This document shows, one piece after another, positions 1 to 8,726 of a DNA stretch of 64,000 bases (its first letter is position 1; each line of letters opens with the position of its first letter). Source of the DNA: Sphingomonadaceae bacterium (GTDB lineage Bacteria; Pseudomonadota; Alphaproteobacteria; Sphingomonadales; Sphingomonadaceae); NCBI GenBank assembly GCA_029268145.1, contig JAJUHA010000004.1, positions 49,607 to 113,606 of the forward strand, read 5' to 3'. A program made the position numbers and the translations under genes. The notes under the pieces are model-generated. The model saw only the letters and a program-made list of their open reading frames with translations. It was not told the origin of the DNA and searched no databases.

Positions 1-285
1 CACCAGCTCCCTTTCCGGGCTGGCCATGACCGAGGGCCGGCCGGGAAAGCGCACCCTGACCGTCTGGCAGCCGGCCACCACGTGCCGCGCAGTCACCACC
101 CGCGCCTCGTCGGGCCAGACGAAGGCCGTGCCCGAGCGCGCTCCGCTGCCGCTGCATCCGGTCGCCTCGACCTGGCCGACGTCCCTCAGCGCGGCCTGCA
201 CCTGCGCCGGGGTCGGGCCCTGGGCCTGGCCGGCGGCGGCCGCGAGCAGGACCGCCGTGGCCGCTGCCAGGCCGGCACGCGTCAC
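1..285 (-). CDS. Secreted trypsin-like serine protease, N-terminal part
   Basis: The gene is cut by the window edge, and 95 codons are visible, read leftward from a GTG at 285. A short positive start followed by an alanine/leucine-rich stretch ending AAAGQAQG looks like a signal peptide, so the product is probably periplasmic or exported. Around residues 55-75 the protein reads GTAFVW then VVTARHVVAGC, the standard block around the catalytic histidine of trypsin-fold (S1/DegP-like) proteases. The aspartate and serine of the triad lie outside the window. The GTG overlaps the TGA of the upstream membrane-protein gene by four bases (GTGA), which indicates translational coupling. The family is fairly sure; substrate and exact subfamily cannot be judged from this fragment. 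Confidence 0.72.
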   Translation of the reverse strand, partial: MTRAGLAAATAVLLAAAAGQAQGPTPAQVQAALRDVGQVEATGCSGSGARSGTAFVWPDEARVVTARHVVAGCQTVRVRFPGRPSVMASPERELV

Positions 286-959
286 GGCCGCGCCCCGCAC
301 CCCAGCGCGTGGGCGGATTCGGCCAGCGCCTGCGCGTCGGCTTCGGGCAGGGTCGCGCCCAGCCTGCCGATGGTGGCCCAGGGCTCGCCGCGGCTGCGCA
401 TGTCCGCCAGCCGGTCGGCCACCGATGCGAACTGGTCCGCCTCCAGCGCGCCGCAGAGCTGCCTCTCGGCCTCGCTGAAGGCATAGGGGGAGGCTGGCGG
501 CGCCGCCTCCGGCGTCTCGACTGCTGCGAGCGTGCCGAGCCGGAGCCCCAGATGCTCATAGGCGGCCAGCTCGAGTGCCCGCTCGCGCGGCATGCCGTCC
601 ACTGCGAACCGGTCCACCCGGTCGGCAAAGCTGGGCCCCAGGCTGCCGTGGGCGCGCAGCGCGATCCCGCCGGCCAGCGCGACCGCCATCACCGCTCCGA
701 ACCCGGCAAAGCGCGCCGCGGCCGTCTCTGTCGCCAGTCGCCCCTCGGCGCGCGCCACGCCAAAGAAGGCGACCAGCAGCGCCAGCAGCGACGCCGCCGC
801 CGAGGCAATGACCGGCACCGCCGACAGGCCGAGCAGGAGCCCGACCAGTCCTCCGAGCGATGCTCCGGCAATGAGGTTCAGCCCCAGGCTGCCCTGCCGC
901 GCGGCTTGGCCCTTCTCCGGAGACGGCGCGCTGCTGTCCCACTCTGCTGGCTCGGTCAT
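282..959 (-). CDS. Inner-membrane protein of unknown function
   Basis: 225 residues. I chose the ATG at 959 (MTEPAEWDSS) because an AGGGGA ribosome-binding sequence lies about 8 bases upstream; an upstream in-frame start at 992 has no such site. Residues about 25-70 form a hydrophobic hairpin rich in Gly, Leu and Ala, and a further hydrophobic segment lies at about 80-100, suggesting two to three membrane spans. The rest is a soluble, alanine-rich alpha-helical tail of about 120 residues. I do not recognise the family. Its stop overlaps the start of a secreted serine protease gene by four bases, so the two are probably made together; one reading is that it anchors or regulates that protease, but nothing in the sequence proves it. 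Confidence 0.6.
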   Translation of the reverse strand: MTEPAEWDSSAPSPEKGQAARQGSLGLNLIAGASLGGLVGLLLGLSAVPVIASAAASLLALLVAFFGVARAEGRLATETAAARFAGFGAVMAVALAGGIALRAHGSLGPSFADRVDRFAVDGMPRERALELAAYEHLGLRLGTLAAVETPEAAPPASPYAFSEAERQLCGALEADQFASVADRLADMRSRGEPWATIGRLGATLPEADAQALAESAHALGCGARP

Positions 960-1037
960 GACCGGCGTCCCCTTCGCCCTGCAGCTGTGCACCCTGCCAT
1001 GCGGCTGCGCAAGGCCGCCATGCGGCCCCGAGGTTCG

Positions 1038-1066
1038 TTGACAGGGCGCCGCCCATTCCGCATGGC
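1038..1066 (+). promoter_or_regulatory. Possible promoter for etfBA
   Basis: TTGACA (1038-1043) is a perfect -35 hexamer. Seventeen bases further on the best -10 is a poor CATGGC (1061-1066). The element sits about 40 bases ahead of the etfB start codon. The -35 match and position support it; the weak -10 keeps confidence low. Confidence 0.33.
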
Positions 1067-1102
1067 GAGGCGCCAGAGACAGAGCGTCCAGGGAGCCCCG
1101 CG

Positions 1103-1852
1103 ATGAAAGTTCTCGTGCCCGTCAAGCGGGTGGTCGACTACAATGTGAAGGTCCGGGTGAAGTCCGACCAGAGCGGGGTCGAGCTCGCCAACGTCAAGAT
1201 GAGCATGAACCCGTTCGACGAGATCGCGGTCGAGGAAGCGGTGCGCCTGAAGGAGAAGGGCGTGGCCAGCGAGATCGTCGTGGTCTCGGTGGGTGTCCCG
1301 CAGTGCCAGGAAACCATCAGGACGGCGCTTGCCATGGGCGCCGACCGCGGCATCCTGGTCCAGACCGACGTGGTCACCGAGAGCCTGGGGGTTGCCAAGC
1401 TGCTGGCGAAGATCGCGGCAGAGGAGCAGCCCGGCCTCGTCATCCTCGGCAAGCAGGCCATCGACGATGACGCCAACCAGACCGGGCAGATGCTCGCCGC
1501 GCTGCTCGGCTGGCCGCAGGGCACCTTTGCCTCGAAGGTCGAGCCGGGCGAGGGCCATGTCGCCGTCACCCGGGAAGTCGACGGCGGCCTCGAGACGGTG
1601 GAGCTGAAGCTTCCCGCCATCGTCACGACCGACCTTCGCCTCAACGAGCCGCGCTACGCCTCGCTCCCCAACATCATGAAGGCGAAGTCCAAGCCGATCG
1701 CGATGAAGACCCCGGCGGACTATGGCGTCGATCTCACGCCGCGGCTTGCCGTGCTCAAGGTGACCGAGCCGCCCAGGCGCTCGGCGGGGATCAAGGTGAA
1801 GACCGTCGACGAACTCGTCACCAAGCTGAAGGAAGCCGGAGCGATCGCATGA
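1103..1852 (+). CDS. etfB: Electron transfer flavoprotein beta subunit
   Basis: 249 residues, the normal length for EtfB. It begins [17 protein letters not shown], the canonical N-terminus, followed by the conserved [11 protein letters not shown] block, and later carries the EtfB signature region around [16 protein letters not shown]. EtfB forms a heterodimer with EtfA and carries electrons from acyl-CoA dehydrogenases to ETF-ubiquinone oxidoreductase in fatty-acid and amino-acid oxidation; the beta subunit binds AMP. The stop overlaps the etfA start (ATGA, four bases), the usual arrangement for stoichiometric synthesis. A purine-rich ribosome-binding region (GGGAGCCCCGCG) precedes the ATG. 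Confidence 0.97.
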   Translation: MKVLVPVKRVVDYNVKVRVKSDQSGVELANVKMSMNPFDEIAVEEAVRLKEKGVASEIVVVSVGVPQCQETIRTALAMGADRGILVQTDVVTESLGVAKLLAKIAAEEQPGLVILGKQAIDDDANQTGQMLAALLGWPQGTFASKVEPGEGHVAVTREVDGGLETVELKLPAIVTTDLRLNEPRYASLPNIMKAKSKPIAMKTPADYGVDLTPRLAVLKVTEPPRRSAGIKVKTVDELVTKLKEAGAIA

Positions 1853-2793
1853 GCATCCTCGTCCTTGCCGAACACGACAATGCCCACCTGAAGGACGCAA
1901 CGCTCGCCGCCGTGACGGCGGCGCGCCAGCTCGCCGGCCACGCCGGGGGCGAGGTCCATCTGCTGGTGGCGGGCGAAGGCTGCCGCCCGGTCGCCGAAGC
2001 CGCAGCGAAGATCGAGGGCGTCGGGAAGGTGCTGCTGGCCGACGCGCCCGCCTATGGCCACGCGCTGCCCGAGAATGTGGCGCCCCTCGTCGCCGGGCTG
2101 ATGGCCGGTTACGACGCCTTCGTCGCGCCGGCCACGTCGCGCGGGAAGAACATCGCCCCGCGGGTTGCCGCGCTGCTCGACGTGGCGCAGGTGTCGGACA
2201 TCCTCTCGGTCGAGAGCGCCGACACCTTCACCCGCCCCATCTACGCAGGCAACGCGATTGCAACGGTGCGCTCGGCCGATGCGAAGAAGGTCATCACCGT
2301 GCGGGGCACCGCCTTCGCCAAGGCGGCAGCGAGCGGCGGGAACGCGACCATCGAGGACGTCTCCGGCCCGGGAGACTCGGGCCTTTCCGCCTTCAGGGGT
2401 GCCGAGCTGACCGCCTCCGAGCGGCCCGAGCTGACCTCCGCCAAGATCATCGTCTCGGGCGGGCGCGCGCTCGGCTCGAGCGAGGCCTTCCACACCACGA
2501 TCGAGCCGCTCGCCGACAAGCTCGGCGCAGCCGTGGGCGCATCGCGCGCGGCGGTTGATGCCGGCTATGTCCCCAACGACTATCAGGTCGGCCAGACCGG
2601 CAAAATCGTCGCGCCCGAACTCTATGTCGCGGTCGGCATCTCCGGGGCCATCCAGCACCTCGCCGGCATGAAGGATTCGAAGATCATCGTCGCCATCAAC
2701 AAGGACGAGGAAGCGCCCATCTTCCAGGTGGCCGACTTCGGGCTGGTCGGCGATCTGTTCCAGATCGTCCCCGAGCTGACCGCCAGGCTCTGA
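1849..2793 (+). CDS. etfA: Electron transfer flavoprotein alpha subunit
   Basis: 314 residues, full length. The N-terminal domain starts [15 protein letters not shown]. The C-terminal FAD-binding domain shows SGGRALGS, then [28 protein letters not shown] and [10 protein letters not shown], the classic EtfA signature, so the FAD site looks intact. It pairs with the EtfB encoded immediately upstream (four-base overlap) as soluble electron carrier between acyl-CoA dehydrogenases and the respiratory chain. A 3-hydroxyacyl-CoA dehydrogenase lies two genes downstream, consistent with a beta-oxidation context. Confidence 0.97.
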   Translation: MSILVLAEHDNAHLKDATLAAVTAARQLAGHAGGEVHLLVAGEGCRPVAEAAAKIEGVGKVLLADAPAYGHALPENVAPLVAGLMAGYDAFVAPATSRGKNIAPRVAALLDVAQVSDILSVESADTFTRPIYAGNAIATVRSADAKKVITVRGTAFAKAAASGGNATIEDVSGPGDSGLSAFRGAELTASERPELTSAKIIVSGGRALGSSEAFHTTIEPLADKLGAAVGASRAAVDAGYVPNDYQVGQTGKIVAPELYVAVGISGAIQHLAGMKDSKIIVAINKDEEAPIFQVADFGLVGDLFQIVPELTARL

Positions 2794-2804
2794 CGGAGCC
2801 GCGG

Positions 2805-3575
2805 TTGCGCCTCCTCCTGCTGCTGGCGCTGCTTCTCGCCGCGCCTGCCGCGGCCTGGGGGCCGACCGGGCACCGCATCACCGGTGACCTTGCCGAGCGC
2901 TACCTCTCGCCCCGGGCGCGCGCCGGCCTTCAGGAGATTCTCGGCACCGAGAGCCTCGAGGAAGCCTCGACCTGGCCCGATCACATGCGCTCGGCGCCCG
3001 GCCTGTTCTGGCGGGTCACGGCAAGCCCCTGGCACTATGTGACCGTGCCCGATGGCCGGCGCTGGCGCGACCAGCCGCCGCCTGCCGAAGGCGATGCGCT
3101 GACGGCCCTTCAGCGCTTCGCCGCCACCATCCGCGATCCCCAGGCGCCGCTGCCGGAGCGCCAGCTCGCGCTGCGCTTCGCCATCCACATCGTCGGCGAT
3201 CTCTCGCAGCCGCTCCATGTCGGCCGCCCCGGCGATCGCGGCGGCAATGATGTCAAGGTCCGCTTTTTCGGCCGCGAGACCAACCTCCACGCGGTGTGGG
3301 ACGGCGATCTCATCGACCATGAGCGGCTCGCCTTCAGCGAATGGGCTGCCCGGCTCCACCGGCGGCTCACGCCCGAGCAGCTCCGGGCCTGGTCGGATCC
3401 GGATCCCGAGCAGTGGGTGGATGATGGCGTCGCCGTCCGCGGCGCCCTCTATCCTCCCGGCCCCGACCTGTCCTGGGACTATGTCCGTGTCCATCGCGCC
3501 ACCCTCGATGCCCAGCTCGCCAAGGGGGGGCTCCGGCTCGCTGCCTGGCTCAACCGCCTGTTCGACCAGCCCTGA
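2805..3575 (+). CDS. Secreted S1/P1-type nuclease
   Basis: 256 residues from a TTG start with GGAG about 8 bases upstream, 11 bases after etfA. A strongly hydrophobic signal peptide ([16 protein letters not shown]) precedes Trp18, which would become residue 1 of the mature protein; in this family the mature N-terminal Trp and nearby His (WGPTGH) are zinc ligands. Further zinc-binding blocks are visible: [25 protein letters not shown] and [11 protein letters not shown]. All the His/Asp ligands expected for the tri-zinc centre of P1 nuclease appear present. The enzyme should degrade single-stranded nucleic acids and remove 3'-phosphates outside the cytoplasm, probably for phosphate or nucleotide scavenging. 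Confidence 0.9.
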   Translation: MRLLLLLALLLAAPAAAWGPTGHRITGDLAERYLSPRARAGLQEILGTESLEEASTWPDHMRSAPGLFWRVTASPWHYVTVPDGRRWRDQPPPAEGDALTALQRFAATIRDPQAPLPERQLALRFAIHIVGDLSQPLHVGRPGDRGGNDVKVRFFGRETNLHAVWDGDLIDHERLAFSEWAARLHRRLTPEQLRAWSDPDPEQWVDDGVAVRGALYPPGPDLSWDYVRVHRATLDAQLAKGGLRLAAWLNRLFDQP

Positions 3576-3642
3576 CGCTTCGCCGCTTGCCCGGCCACGG
3601 CTGCTTGGCTAGCTGGCGCCGGGCAGGCGTAGGGGCTGGCGG

Positions 3643-4503
3643 ATGCGGATCGGGGTCATCGGGGCGGGTATCATGGGGGCAGGCATCGCCCAGGTGGCGG
3701 CTGCGGCCGGGCATGACGTCACGCTCACCGACATCGCGCTTGACCGGGCCGAGGCGGGCAAGGCGGGCATCGGCAAGGCGCTCGACCGTCTGGTCGCCAG
3801 GGGAAGCCTCGAGGCCAGCGCGGCCGCGGCGCTGGTCGGCCGGATCACGCCGGCCGGAGACACGGCGCCCCTGTCCGAGGTCGATGTGGTCATCGAGGCG
3901 GCGACCGAGAGCGAGGAGCTGAAGCGCCGGATCTTCGGCGGGCTCAGGCTTGCCCCGCACGCGCTGCTCGCCACGAACACCTCGTCCATCTCGATCACCC
4001 TGCTGGCGGCAGCGACCGACCGGCCCGACCGCTTCATCGGGCTCCACTTCTTCAACCCCGTCCCGGTCATGAAGCTGGTCGAGATCATCCCGGGTCTTGC
4101 CACCTCGGCAGACACGCAGGCAAGGGCCCGCGTCCTCGTCGAGGGGTTCGGCAAGACCGCGATCGTCTCGGCCGATTCCCCCTCCTTCATCGTCAACCGG
4201 GTGCTCTGCCCGATGCTGAACGAGGCGATCTTCGCGCTGGGCGAGGGCGTCGGCACCGTCGAGGACATCGACAAGGGGCTCCGCCTTGGCGCCAACCACC
4301 CGATGGGCCCGCTGACGCTGGCCGATTTCGTCGGGCTCGACACGCTGCACGCGATCATGCTCGTCATGCAGAAGGCCACCGGCGACCCCAAGTATCGCCC
4401 GGCGCCGCTTCTCACCAAATATGTCGAGGCCGGCTGGTATGGCCGCAAGTCGGGCCGGGGCTTCTACGACTATTCCGGCGAAACCCCGGTGCCGACCCGC
4501 TGA
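3643..4503 (+). CDS. 3-hydroxybutyryl/3-hydroxyacyl-CoA dehydrogenase
   Basis: 286 residues, the usual size for the single-function Hbd/PaaH enzyme. The NAD-binding [11 protein letters not shown] lies at about residues 7-17. The conserved NTSSISIT, the catalytic-His block [14 protein letters not shown], the [18 protein letters not shown] helix and the [16 protein letters not shown] dimerisation block all follow. It oxidises (S)-3-hydroxyacyl-CoA to 3-oxoacyl-CoA with NAD in beta-oxidation or PHB-related metabolism. It is the last rightward gene before the leftward TonB-receptor gene, whose end lies only 16 bases away. Confidence 0.94.
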   Translation: MRIGVIGAGIMGAGIAQVAAAAGHDVTLTDIALDRAEAGKAGIGKALDRLVARGSLEASAAAALVGRITPAGDTAPLSEVDVVIEAATESEELKRRIFGGLRLAPHALLATNTSSISITLLAAATDRPDRFIGLHFFNPVPVMKLVEIIPGLATSADTQARARVLVEGFGKTAIVSADSPSFIVNRVLCPMLNEAIFALGEGVGTVEDIDKGLRLGANHPMGPLTLADFVGLDTLHAIMLVMQKATGDPKYRPAPLLTKYVEAGWYGRKSGRGFYDYSGETPVPTR

Positions 4504-4519
4504 CCTCCGCGCTCCGGCG

Positions 4520-7021
4520 CTAGAAGCGCAGGCTGCCCTCCACCCCGACAAGCCGCCGCGCGCCCGGCGAAATGAACGAGCCGCCGAACTCGATGGCCGG
4601 GATGACCTCGGCGACGAAGCGCTTGTCGGTGAGGTTTTCGGCAAAGCCGACGAGCGACCAGCGATCGGTCTCGATCCCGGCGCGCAGGGCAATGATGCCG
4701 AAGGCGTCGCGCCGGGTGATCCCGTAGTCGGCATTGCCGACGAACGCGGGAAGGCCCAGCGCCGAGCCCGGCAGCAGGCCGGAGAAGAGCGTCGGCTTCT
4801 CCTGGTCCTGCACGGTGTGGAACCAGGTCGGCCCGGTCAGCCGCCAGTCGAACCTCAGCAGCCCGGCCAGTCCGCGCGTGCCGATGGGCTGGCGGATCTG
4901 GGTGCCGAGGTTGACGGTATAGTCGGCGGTGTAGGGGGACTTGTTGCCGACCGTGTCGGGCCGCGAGCTGTTGGCGCGGATCTCGCTTTCGGTCACGTTG
5001 GCCGAGCCGAAGATGGTCCAGCCGTCGCGCAGCTCGGCCGAGACATTGACTTCGCCGCCGTAGAGGCGGACCTTGTCGATGTTGGAGACGACCCGCAGCA
5101 GGCCGAAGCCGCCGACGAAGAACTCGAAGAACTGCATGTCGGTGACGGAGGTGAAGTAGCCGGCAAGGTCGTAACGGACGCGCCCGCCGAACAGCGAGCC
5201 CTTGACGCCCGCCTCCACCGCGCTCGAGGTCTCCTTGTCGAAATCGTCCCGGATCCGGACGTCGGCGCCGATGAAGTCGACGAAGTTCTGCTGGACGATT
5301 GCCGCCGAGCCCTGGTTGTTGAACCCGCCCGACTTGAAGCCGATTCCCCAGTTCGCATAGATGTTGGTGGCCGGGTTGGGCCGGTAGCTGAGGCTCACCT
5401 TGGGCTGCACCTGCGACCAGCTGTCCCGCTTTTCCGTGAGCGGCCCGAAGGCCTGGCCGGGGTTGATCGGCCCTCCGGTGAAGGGGTCGGTCACGTTGGG
5501 CACCAGCGGGATCGCCCGCCGCTTCTCGATGTCGTAGCGGAGCGCGGCGCCGGCCGTGAACCGGTCGGAGAGCTTCCAGTCGGCCGCTCCGAACACGGCA
5601 TAGACGTTGGTGCGGAAATTGTCGGCGAGAAGCTGCGAGGTCGGGTTGGTCGAGCCCGGCGGGTTGTAGATCTCGCGGATGACGCCGTTGCCCGTTTCGC
5701 CGGCGAGGTTGATGGCCACCGTCCGGTCGATGTTGAGATAGTAGAAGCCCGCCTGCCAGGAGAGCGGCCCATCGGTGTTGGAGATGAGCCGGATCTCGGT
5801 GCTCACATCCTCCTGGTCGCGCTTCTGATACTGGGAGCCGTCGCAGGTGGTGGGCGAATAGGGCCCGAAGGTCGAGCCATTGGCGGGCGCGAAGATAAAG
5901 GGCACCGGGATCTGGCCGATGAAGGCCGGCGGGTTGAGCGGATAGCCGGTGAGCGCTGCCGTCGAGGCGAAGCAGGCATTGACCGTGGCCGCGCCCGCCG
6001 GGTCGACGGCGGCGATGTAGCGGGCGAAGTCGGCCGAGGTGCCGTCGGCGACGAGGTCCTGCTTGACGTTGGAGTAGAGGGCCCAGGCGACCAGCCGGAC
6101 GGCACCGAAATCATGGTCGATCTTGCCCGAGAACTCGAACGTGTCCTGGTCGTTGGTCGGCCGGATGTTCGAGTAGAAGTCGAACGGGTGATCGTTCACG
6201 TCCTCGAAGAAGGCCGGGTTGGCGGCCGCGAAGTTGGGGAGATGGAAGGCGGCGTTGAAGGCGATCGAGGCGCCCCGCAGCGTCAGGAACCGGCCCTTCA
6301 GGTCGATCTCGGTCGCGTCGCCCGCCGTGATGACGAAGCGGCCGTCGATCGCGAAGACCTCCTGGTCGTCGACCGTCTTCGACTCCAGAAAGCGGTTGGT
6401 CCACCAGCCGTCGGTCGTGCGATAATAAGCCGAAAGCACGGCTCCCACCCGGTCGTTCATGGGCGCGGCGACGAAGGCATCGCCCTCGAACGTGCGGTTG
6501 TTGGCGCCGAGCAGCCGCGCGCCCGCCTCGAGCGCATCGCCGGGCTTGGCCGTCGTCATCACGATGGCACCCGCAGCCGCGTTGCGGCCATAATAGGCCC
6601 CTTGCGGGCCTTTCAGCACCTCGATCTGCCGCAGCGTGCCCTGGCGCTGGTTGAGCTGGGCGGTGTTGGTCTTGAGGATGCCATCGACGACGAGCGCCAC
6701 CGAGCTTTCGGCGTCGCGCGCGCCATTGATCCCGCGGATGTTGATCTGGGTGTCCCCGGCCTCGGCCGTTCCGGTCACGATGGTGACGCCTGGCGTCAGC
6801 TGGATGAAGGCATCCGCCGTCTGGATGCCGGTCGTGCGGATGGTCTCGGCCGTCAGCACCGTGACCGAGGCCGGCACATCGGCCAGCCGCTCGTCGCGCC
6901 GCCGCGCCGTCACGATGATCTCGTCCCCGGCCGAGTCCGAGACCGTGGGTGCCGGCTGGGCCAGCGCCCCGCCCGGGACCATCGCCGCAGCCGCGGCGCC
7001 AAGCAGCAGGATCGTGCGCAT
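4520..7021 (-). CDS. TonB-dependent outer-membrane receptor
   Basis: 833 residues, full length. A signal peptide (RTILLLGAAAAAMVPGGALAQ) is followed by a TonB-box-like segment (DEIIVTARRRDE) and the plug domain (DVPASVTVLTAETI, YGRNAAAGAIVM). The remainder is a beta-barrel ending VGVEGSLRF with the C-terminal aromatic needed for outer-membrane insertion. Such receptors import scarce or bulky nutrients using TonB energy. It is the last gene of a leftward operon with two SnoaL-like proteins and a racemase-like protein (35-base gap to the SnoaL gene), so it probably imports the compound that the neighbouring enzymes degrade rather than iron. The substrate cannot be read from sequence. Confidence 0.93.
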   Translation of the reverse strand: MRTILLLGAAAAAMVPGGALAQPAPTVSDSAGDEIIVTARRRDERLADVPASVTVLTAETIRTTGIQTADAFIQLTPGVTIVTGTAEAGDTQINIRGINGARDAESSVALVVDGILKTNTAQLNQRQGTLRQIEVLKGPQGAYYGRNAAAGAIVMTTAKPGDALEAGARLLGANNRTFEGDAFVAAPMNDRVGAVLSAYYRTTDGWWTNRFLESKTVDDQEVFAIDGRFVITAGDATEIDLKGRFLTLRGASIAFNAAFHLPNFAAANPAFFEDVNDHPFDFYSNIRPTNDQDTFEFSGKIDHDFGAVRLVAWALYSNVKQDLVADGTSADFARYIAAVDPAGAATVNACFASTAALTGYPLNPPAFIGQIPVPFIFAPANGSTFGPYSPTTCDGSQYQKRDQEDVSTEIRLISNTDGPLSWQAGFYYLNIDRTVAINLAGETGNGVIREIYNPPGSTNPTSQLLADNFRTNVYAVFGAADWKLSDRFTAGAALRYDIEKRRAIPLVPNVTDPFTGGPINPGQAFGPLTEKRDSWSQVQPKVSLSYRPNPATNIYANWGIGFKSGGFNNQGSAAIVQQNFVDFIGADVRIRDDFDKETSSAVEAGVKGSLFGGRVRYDLAGYFTSVTDMQFFEFFVGGFGLLRVVSNIDKVRLYGGEVNVSAELRDGWTIFGSANVTESEIRANSSRPDTVGNKSPYTADYTVNLGTQIRQPIGTRGLAGLLRFDWRLTGPTWFHTVQDQEKPTLFSGLLPGSALGLPAFVGNADYGITRRDAFGIIALRAGIETDRWSLVGFAENLTDKRFVAEVIPAIEFGGSFISPGARRLVGVEGSLRF

Positions 7022-7056
7022 CGTCTCTCACCCCTTCAGCCTGCAGCGCTCGCCCT

Positions 7057-7455
7057 TCAGACGAGGACGTTCGCACCACTCATGTACACGAAGACCTCCT
7101 GGAAGCGGTCTCCCCGGATCCGCCAGAAGTTGGTGTTGAACAGCCGCGTGACCGAGCCGTCGGCCGCGGTCAGCACCGCCTCGAAGCTTGCCGCGATCCG
7201 CCCGTTGGCGGCATCGACGGTGGTCACGAAATCCCGGTGGACGATCCTCTCCCACGCACCGAAGAAGTCGGTGAACATGCGCTCCAGCTCCGCCCTGCCG
7301 GCGTGCGTGGTGAAGCTCGTCTGCACGGTGAAGATGGCCTCGTTGTGGAAGCAGGCGAGGGTTCCGGCCAGATCTTTCCGGTCGACCGCGGCGAAATAGC
7401 GGTGGAACGCCAGGTCGATGAGGCCAGCCCGGTCGAGCGTGCACGGATACTGCAT
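7057..7455 (-). CDS. SnoaL/NTF2-like protein (second copy)
   Basis: 132 residues from the ATG at 7455 (MQYPCTLDRA). It has the NTF2-fold SnoaL layout: an N-terminal helix with FHRYFAAVDRKDL, then a cavity-forming sheet (ACFHNEAIFTVQ, HAGRAELERMFTDFF, HRDFVTTVDAANGRI, ending VFVYMSGANVL). Family members are small dehydratases, isomerases or hydrolases acting on hydrophobic ring compounds, or ligand carriers. Its start shares one base with the stop of a sister gene (TGATG), and both end in a similar VYMSG(E/A)N(L/V)L motif, so the two are probably related by duplication and may form a heteromer. No specific reaction can be assigned. Confidence 0.82.
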   Translation of the reverse strand: MQYPCTLDRAGLIDLAFHRYFAAVDRKDLAGTLACFHNEAIFTVQTSFTTHAGRAELERMFTDFFGAWERIVHRDFVTTVDAANGRIAASFEAVLTAADGSVTRLFNTNFWRIRGDRFQEVFVYMSGANVLV

Positions 7456-7895
7456 CAGGCGTCTCCCGGCTTGAGGAGATTCTCGCCGCTCATGTAGACA
7501 TGAACGCGGTGGAACAGCCGGTCGCGCAGGTAGAAGCGGTTGGCATTCTCGTAGCGCAGCGGGCTTCCGCCGACAGGCGTGATCAGCACGGTGAACTGGG
7601 AGCAGATGGCGTTGGTCTCCGGGTCGGCGACATGGACGAAATTGCCGTGCCAGATCTCGGAGAAGTCGGCGAACAGCTTCTGGAACATGGCACGGATGGC
7701 GGTGTCCCGGCCGGCGTGGACCGTGTTCGAGGTGACCTCGGTGAGGATGGCATCCTCGGTGAAGCAGTCGAGCACCTGCTCGAGGTTCTTGTTGTCGACG
7801 CCGTCGAAATAGCGCTTGGTCACGATGTCGACATAGAAGGGGTAGGGCAAGGGGCGCTGCCCCGGCCCGCCCTCGGTCCACGCCGGCTGCGTCAT
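7455..7895 (-). CDS. SnoaL/NTF2-like protein (first copy)
   Basis: 146 residues from the ATG at 7895 (MTQPAWTEGG). The body matches the NTF2/SnoaL fold: VDIVTKRYFDGVDNKNLEQ, CFTEDAILTEV, HAGRDTAIRAMFQKLF, HGNFVHVADPETNA, then VHVYMSGENLL at the C-terminus. Its start overlaps the stop of the racemase-like gene (ATGA) and its stop touches the next SnoaL gene, so all three are translated as one unit. The conserved VD..N/D..L and YMSG.N blocks are shared with the downstream copy. Function within the island is unknown; a small-molecule dehydratase or isomerase on a bulky substrate is the family-level expectation. Confidence 0.82.
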   Translation of the reverse strand: MTQPAWTEGGPGQRPLPYPFYVDIVTKRYFDGVDNKNLEQVLDCFTEDAILTEVTSNTVHAGRDTAIRAMFQKLFADFSEIWHGNFVHVADPETNAICSQFTVLITPVGGSPLRYENANRFYLRDRLFHRVHVYMSGENLLKPGDA

Positions 7896-8644
7896 GGCAG
7901 GGCCCTCCGGATCTGTTCGGCCTTGTCCACCTCGGGTGCGGGGAAGGCGCGCTTGGAATGGCTGAGGCCGAGCGCGAGAAGAAGCTCGAGCTGCTTCCAC
8001 GCCACCTGGCCCGGATTGATCACCGGCACCGGCAGGTTGGCGGCAAGGAAGGCCGCCGACTGGTGCATGGTGGTCGACCCGAGGACGATCACGTCGGCGC
8101 CATCCTCGGCGATCGCCGCCTCGGCCTCGGCCTTGAGCTTCGCGAAGATCACCTCTTCCTTGCCGGCCAGCAGCTCGGTGACGTCCGGCCGGGTCTCGAT
8201 CGAGCGAAGCGAGGCGACCCGCTCCCAGAGGCCATATTCGGTCAGCGTCTTCTCATAGAGCGGGAACCACTGCGGCCACATGGTGAGCACGGTAAAGCGC
8301 TTGCCCAGCATCATCGCGGTGGCGAACGCTGCCTCGCCAGGTCCCACGACCGGGATCGACAGGGCCGACCGGAGCGCCCTGAGGCCGCTGTCGGACACGG
8401 TGTCGATGAGGACGCCGGAATAGCCCTCGCGCTCGGCATCGATCCCGGCCTGGAAGACCGTCCAGTCCATCAGCAGCATGTCGTGGTAGCTGTCGCCGAG
8501 CGCAGCGCCCCAGGGCACGGCCACGAACTCCGGCCGGAATCCCGGCGAGACCAGCGCGTCGGGCAGCTGCGCTGCCCGAGCCGCCACCCCAGCTGCATCC
8601 ATCGGGATGGGAACGATGACTTTCACGCGGCGAACTCCGGTCAT
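7892..8644 (-). CDS. Asp/Glu/hydantoin racemase-like protein lacking both catalytic cysteines
   Basis: 250 residues from the ATG at 8644 (MTGVRRVKVI), chosen because GGGAGA sits about 5 bases upstream; an in-frame ATG at 8656 would add four residues. The fold markers of the Asp/Glu racemase superfamily are present: VKVIVPIPMD at the start, GVLIDTVSDSGLRALR, IPVVGPGEAAFATAM, RFTVLTMW, and VIVLGSTTMHQSA. In true racemases the two blocks carry a catalytic cysteine each (C in the position of T in IDTVSD, and GC in place of GS in LGSTTM). Here both are replaced and the whole protein has no cysteine. It therefore cannot use the normal two-base mechanism; a lyase, decarboxylase, isomerase or binding role is possible. 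First gene of the leftward operon, preceded by a TGTATACA palindrome. Confidence 0.8.
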   Translation of the reverse strand: MTGVRRVKVIVPIPMDAAGVAARAAQLPDALVSPGFRPEFVAVPWGAALGDSYHDMLLMDWTVFQAGIDAEREGYSGVLIDTVSDSGLRALRSALSIPVVGPGEAAFATAMMLGKRFTVLTMWPQWFPLYEKTLTEYGLWERVASLRSIETRPDVTELLAGKEEVIFAKLKAEAEAAIAEDGADVIVLGSTTMHQSAAFLAANLPVPVINPGQVAWKQLELLLALGLSHSKRAFPAPEVDKAEQIRRALP

Positions 8645-8672
8645 CGTCTCTCCCATTGCCAGCGCTTCGTTC

Positions 8673-8682
8673 TTGTATACAG
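8673..8682. promoter_or_regulatory. Candidate GntR operator, site 1 (TTGTATACAG)
   Basis: TTGTATACAG, with the perfect palindrome TGTATACA at 8674-8681, lies between the racemase-like gene (leftward) and the GntR/FCD regulator gene (rightward). A nearly identical TTGTATACAA occurs at 10135-10144 in the other divergent gap of the island. Short palindromes of the GTATAC type are typical of FCD-subfamily GntR regulators. On the leftward strand TATACA could also serve as the -10 element, so binding would block that promoter. Confidence 0.6.
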
Positions 8683-8726
8683 AGGGCAACGTCAAGCCTT
8701 GCAGCCGGCGGTTTTGACAGGACGGT

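Noticed and set aside
3586..3630. Inverted repeat GCCCGGC...GCCGGGC between the nuclease and dehydrogenase genes
   Set aside because: Only seven pairs with a loop of about 24 bases and no T-run; too weak to call a terminator.
4421..7399. Very long open frame antisense to the TonB-receptor gene (and similar ones opposite HyuA, HyuB and alaS)
   Set aside because: In this GC-rich genome stop codons are rare in antisense frames. These frames give arginine-, aspartate- and glycine-rich sequence without domains, while the opposite strand encodes clear families.
7892..8644. Simple annotation as hydantoin racemase because HyuAB is nearby
   Set aside because: Both catalytic cysteines are missing, so the name would promise an activity the sequence does not support.
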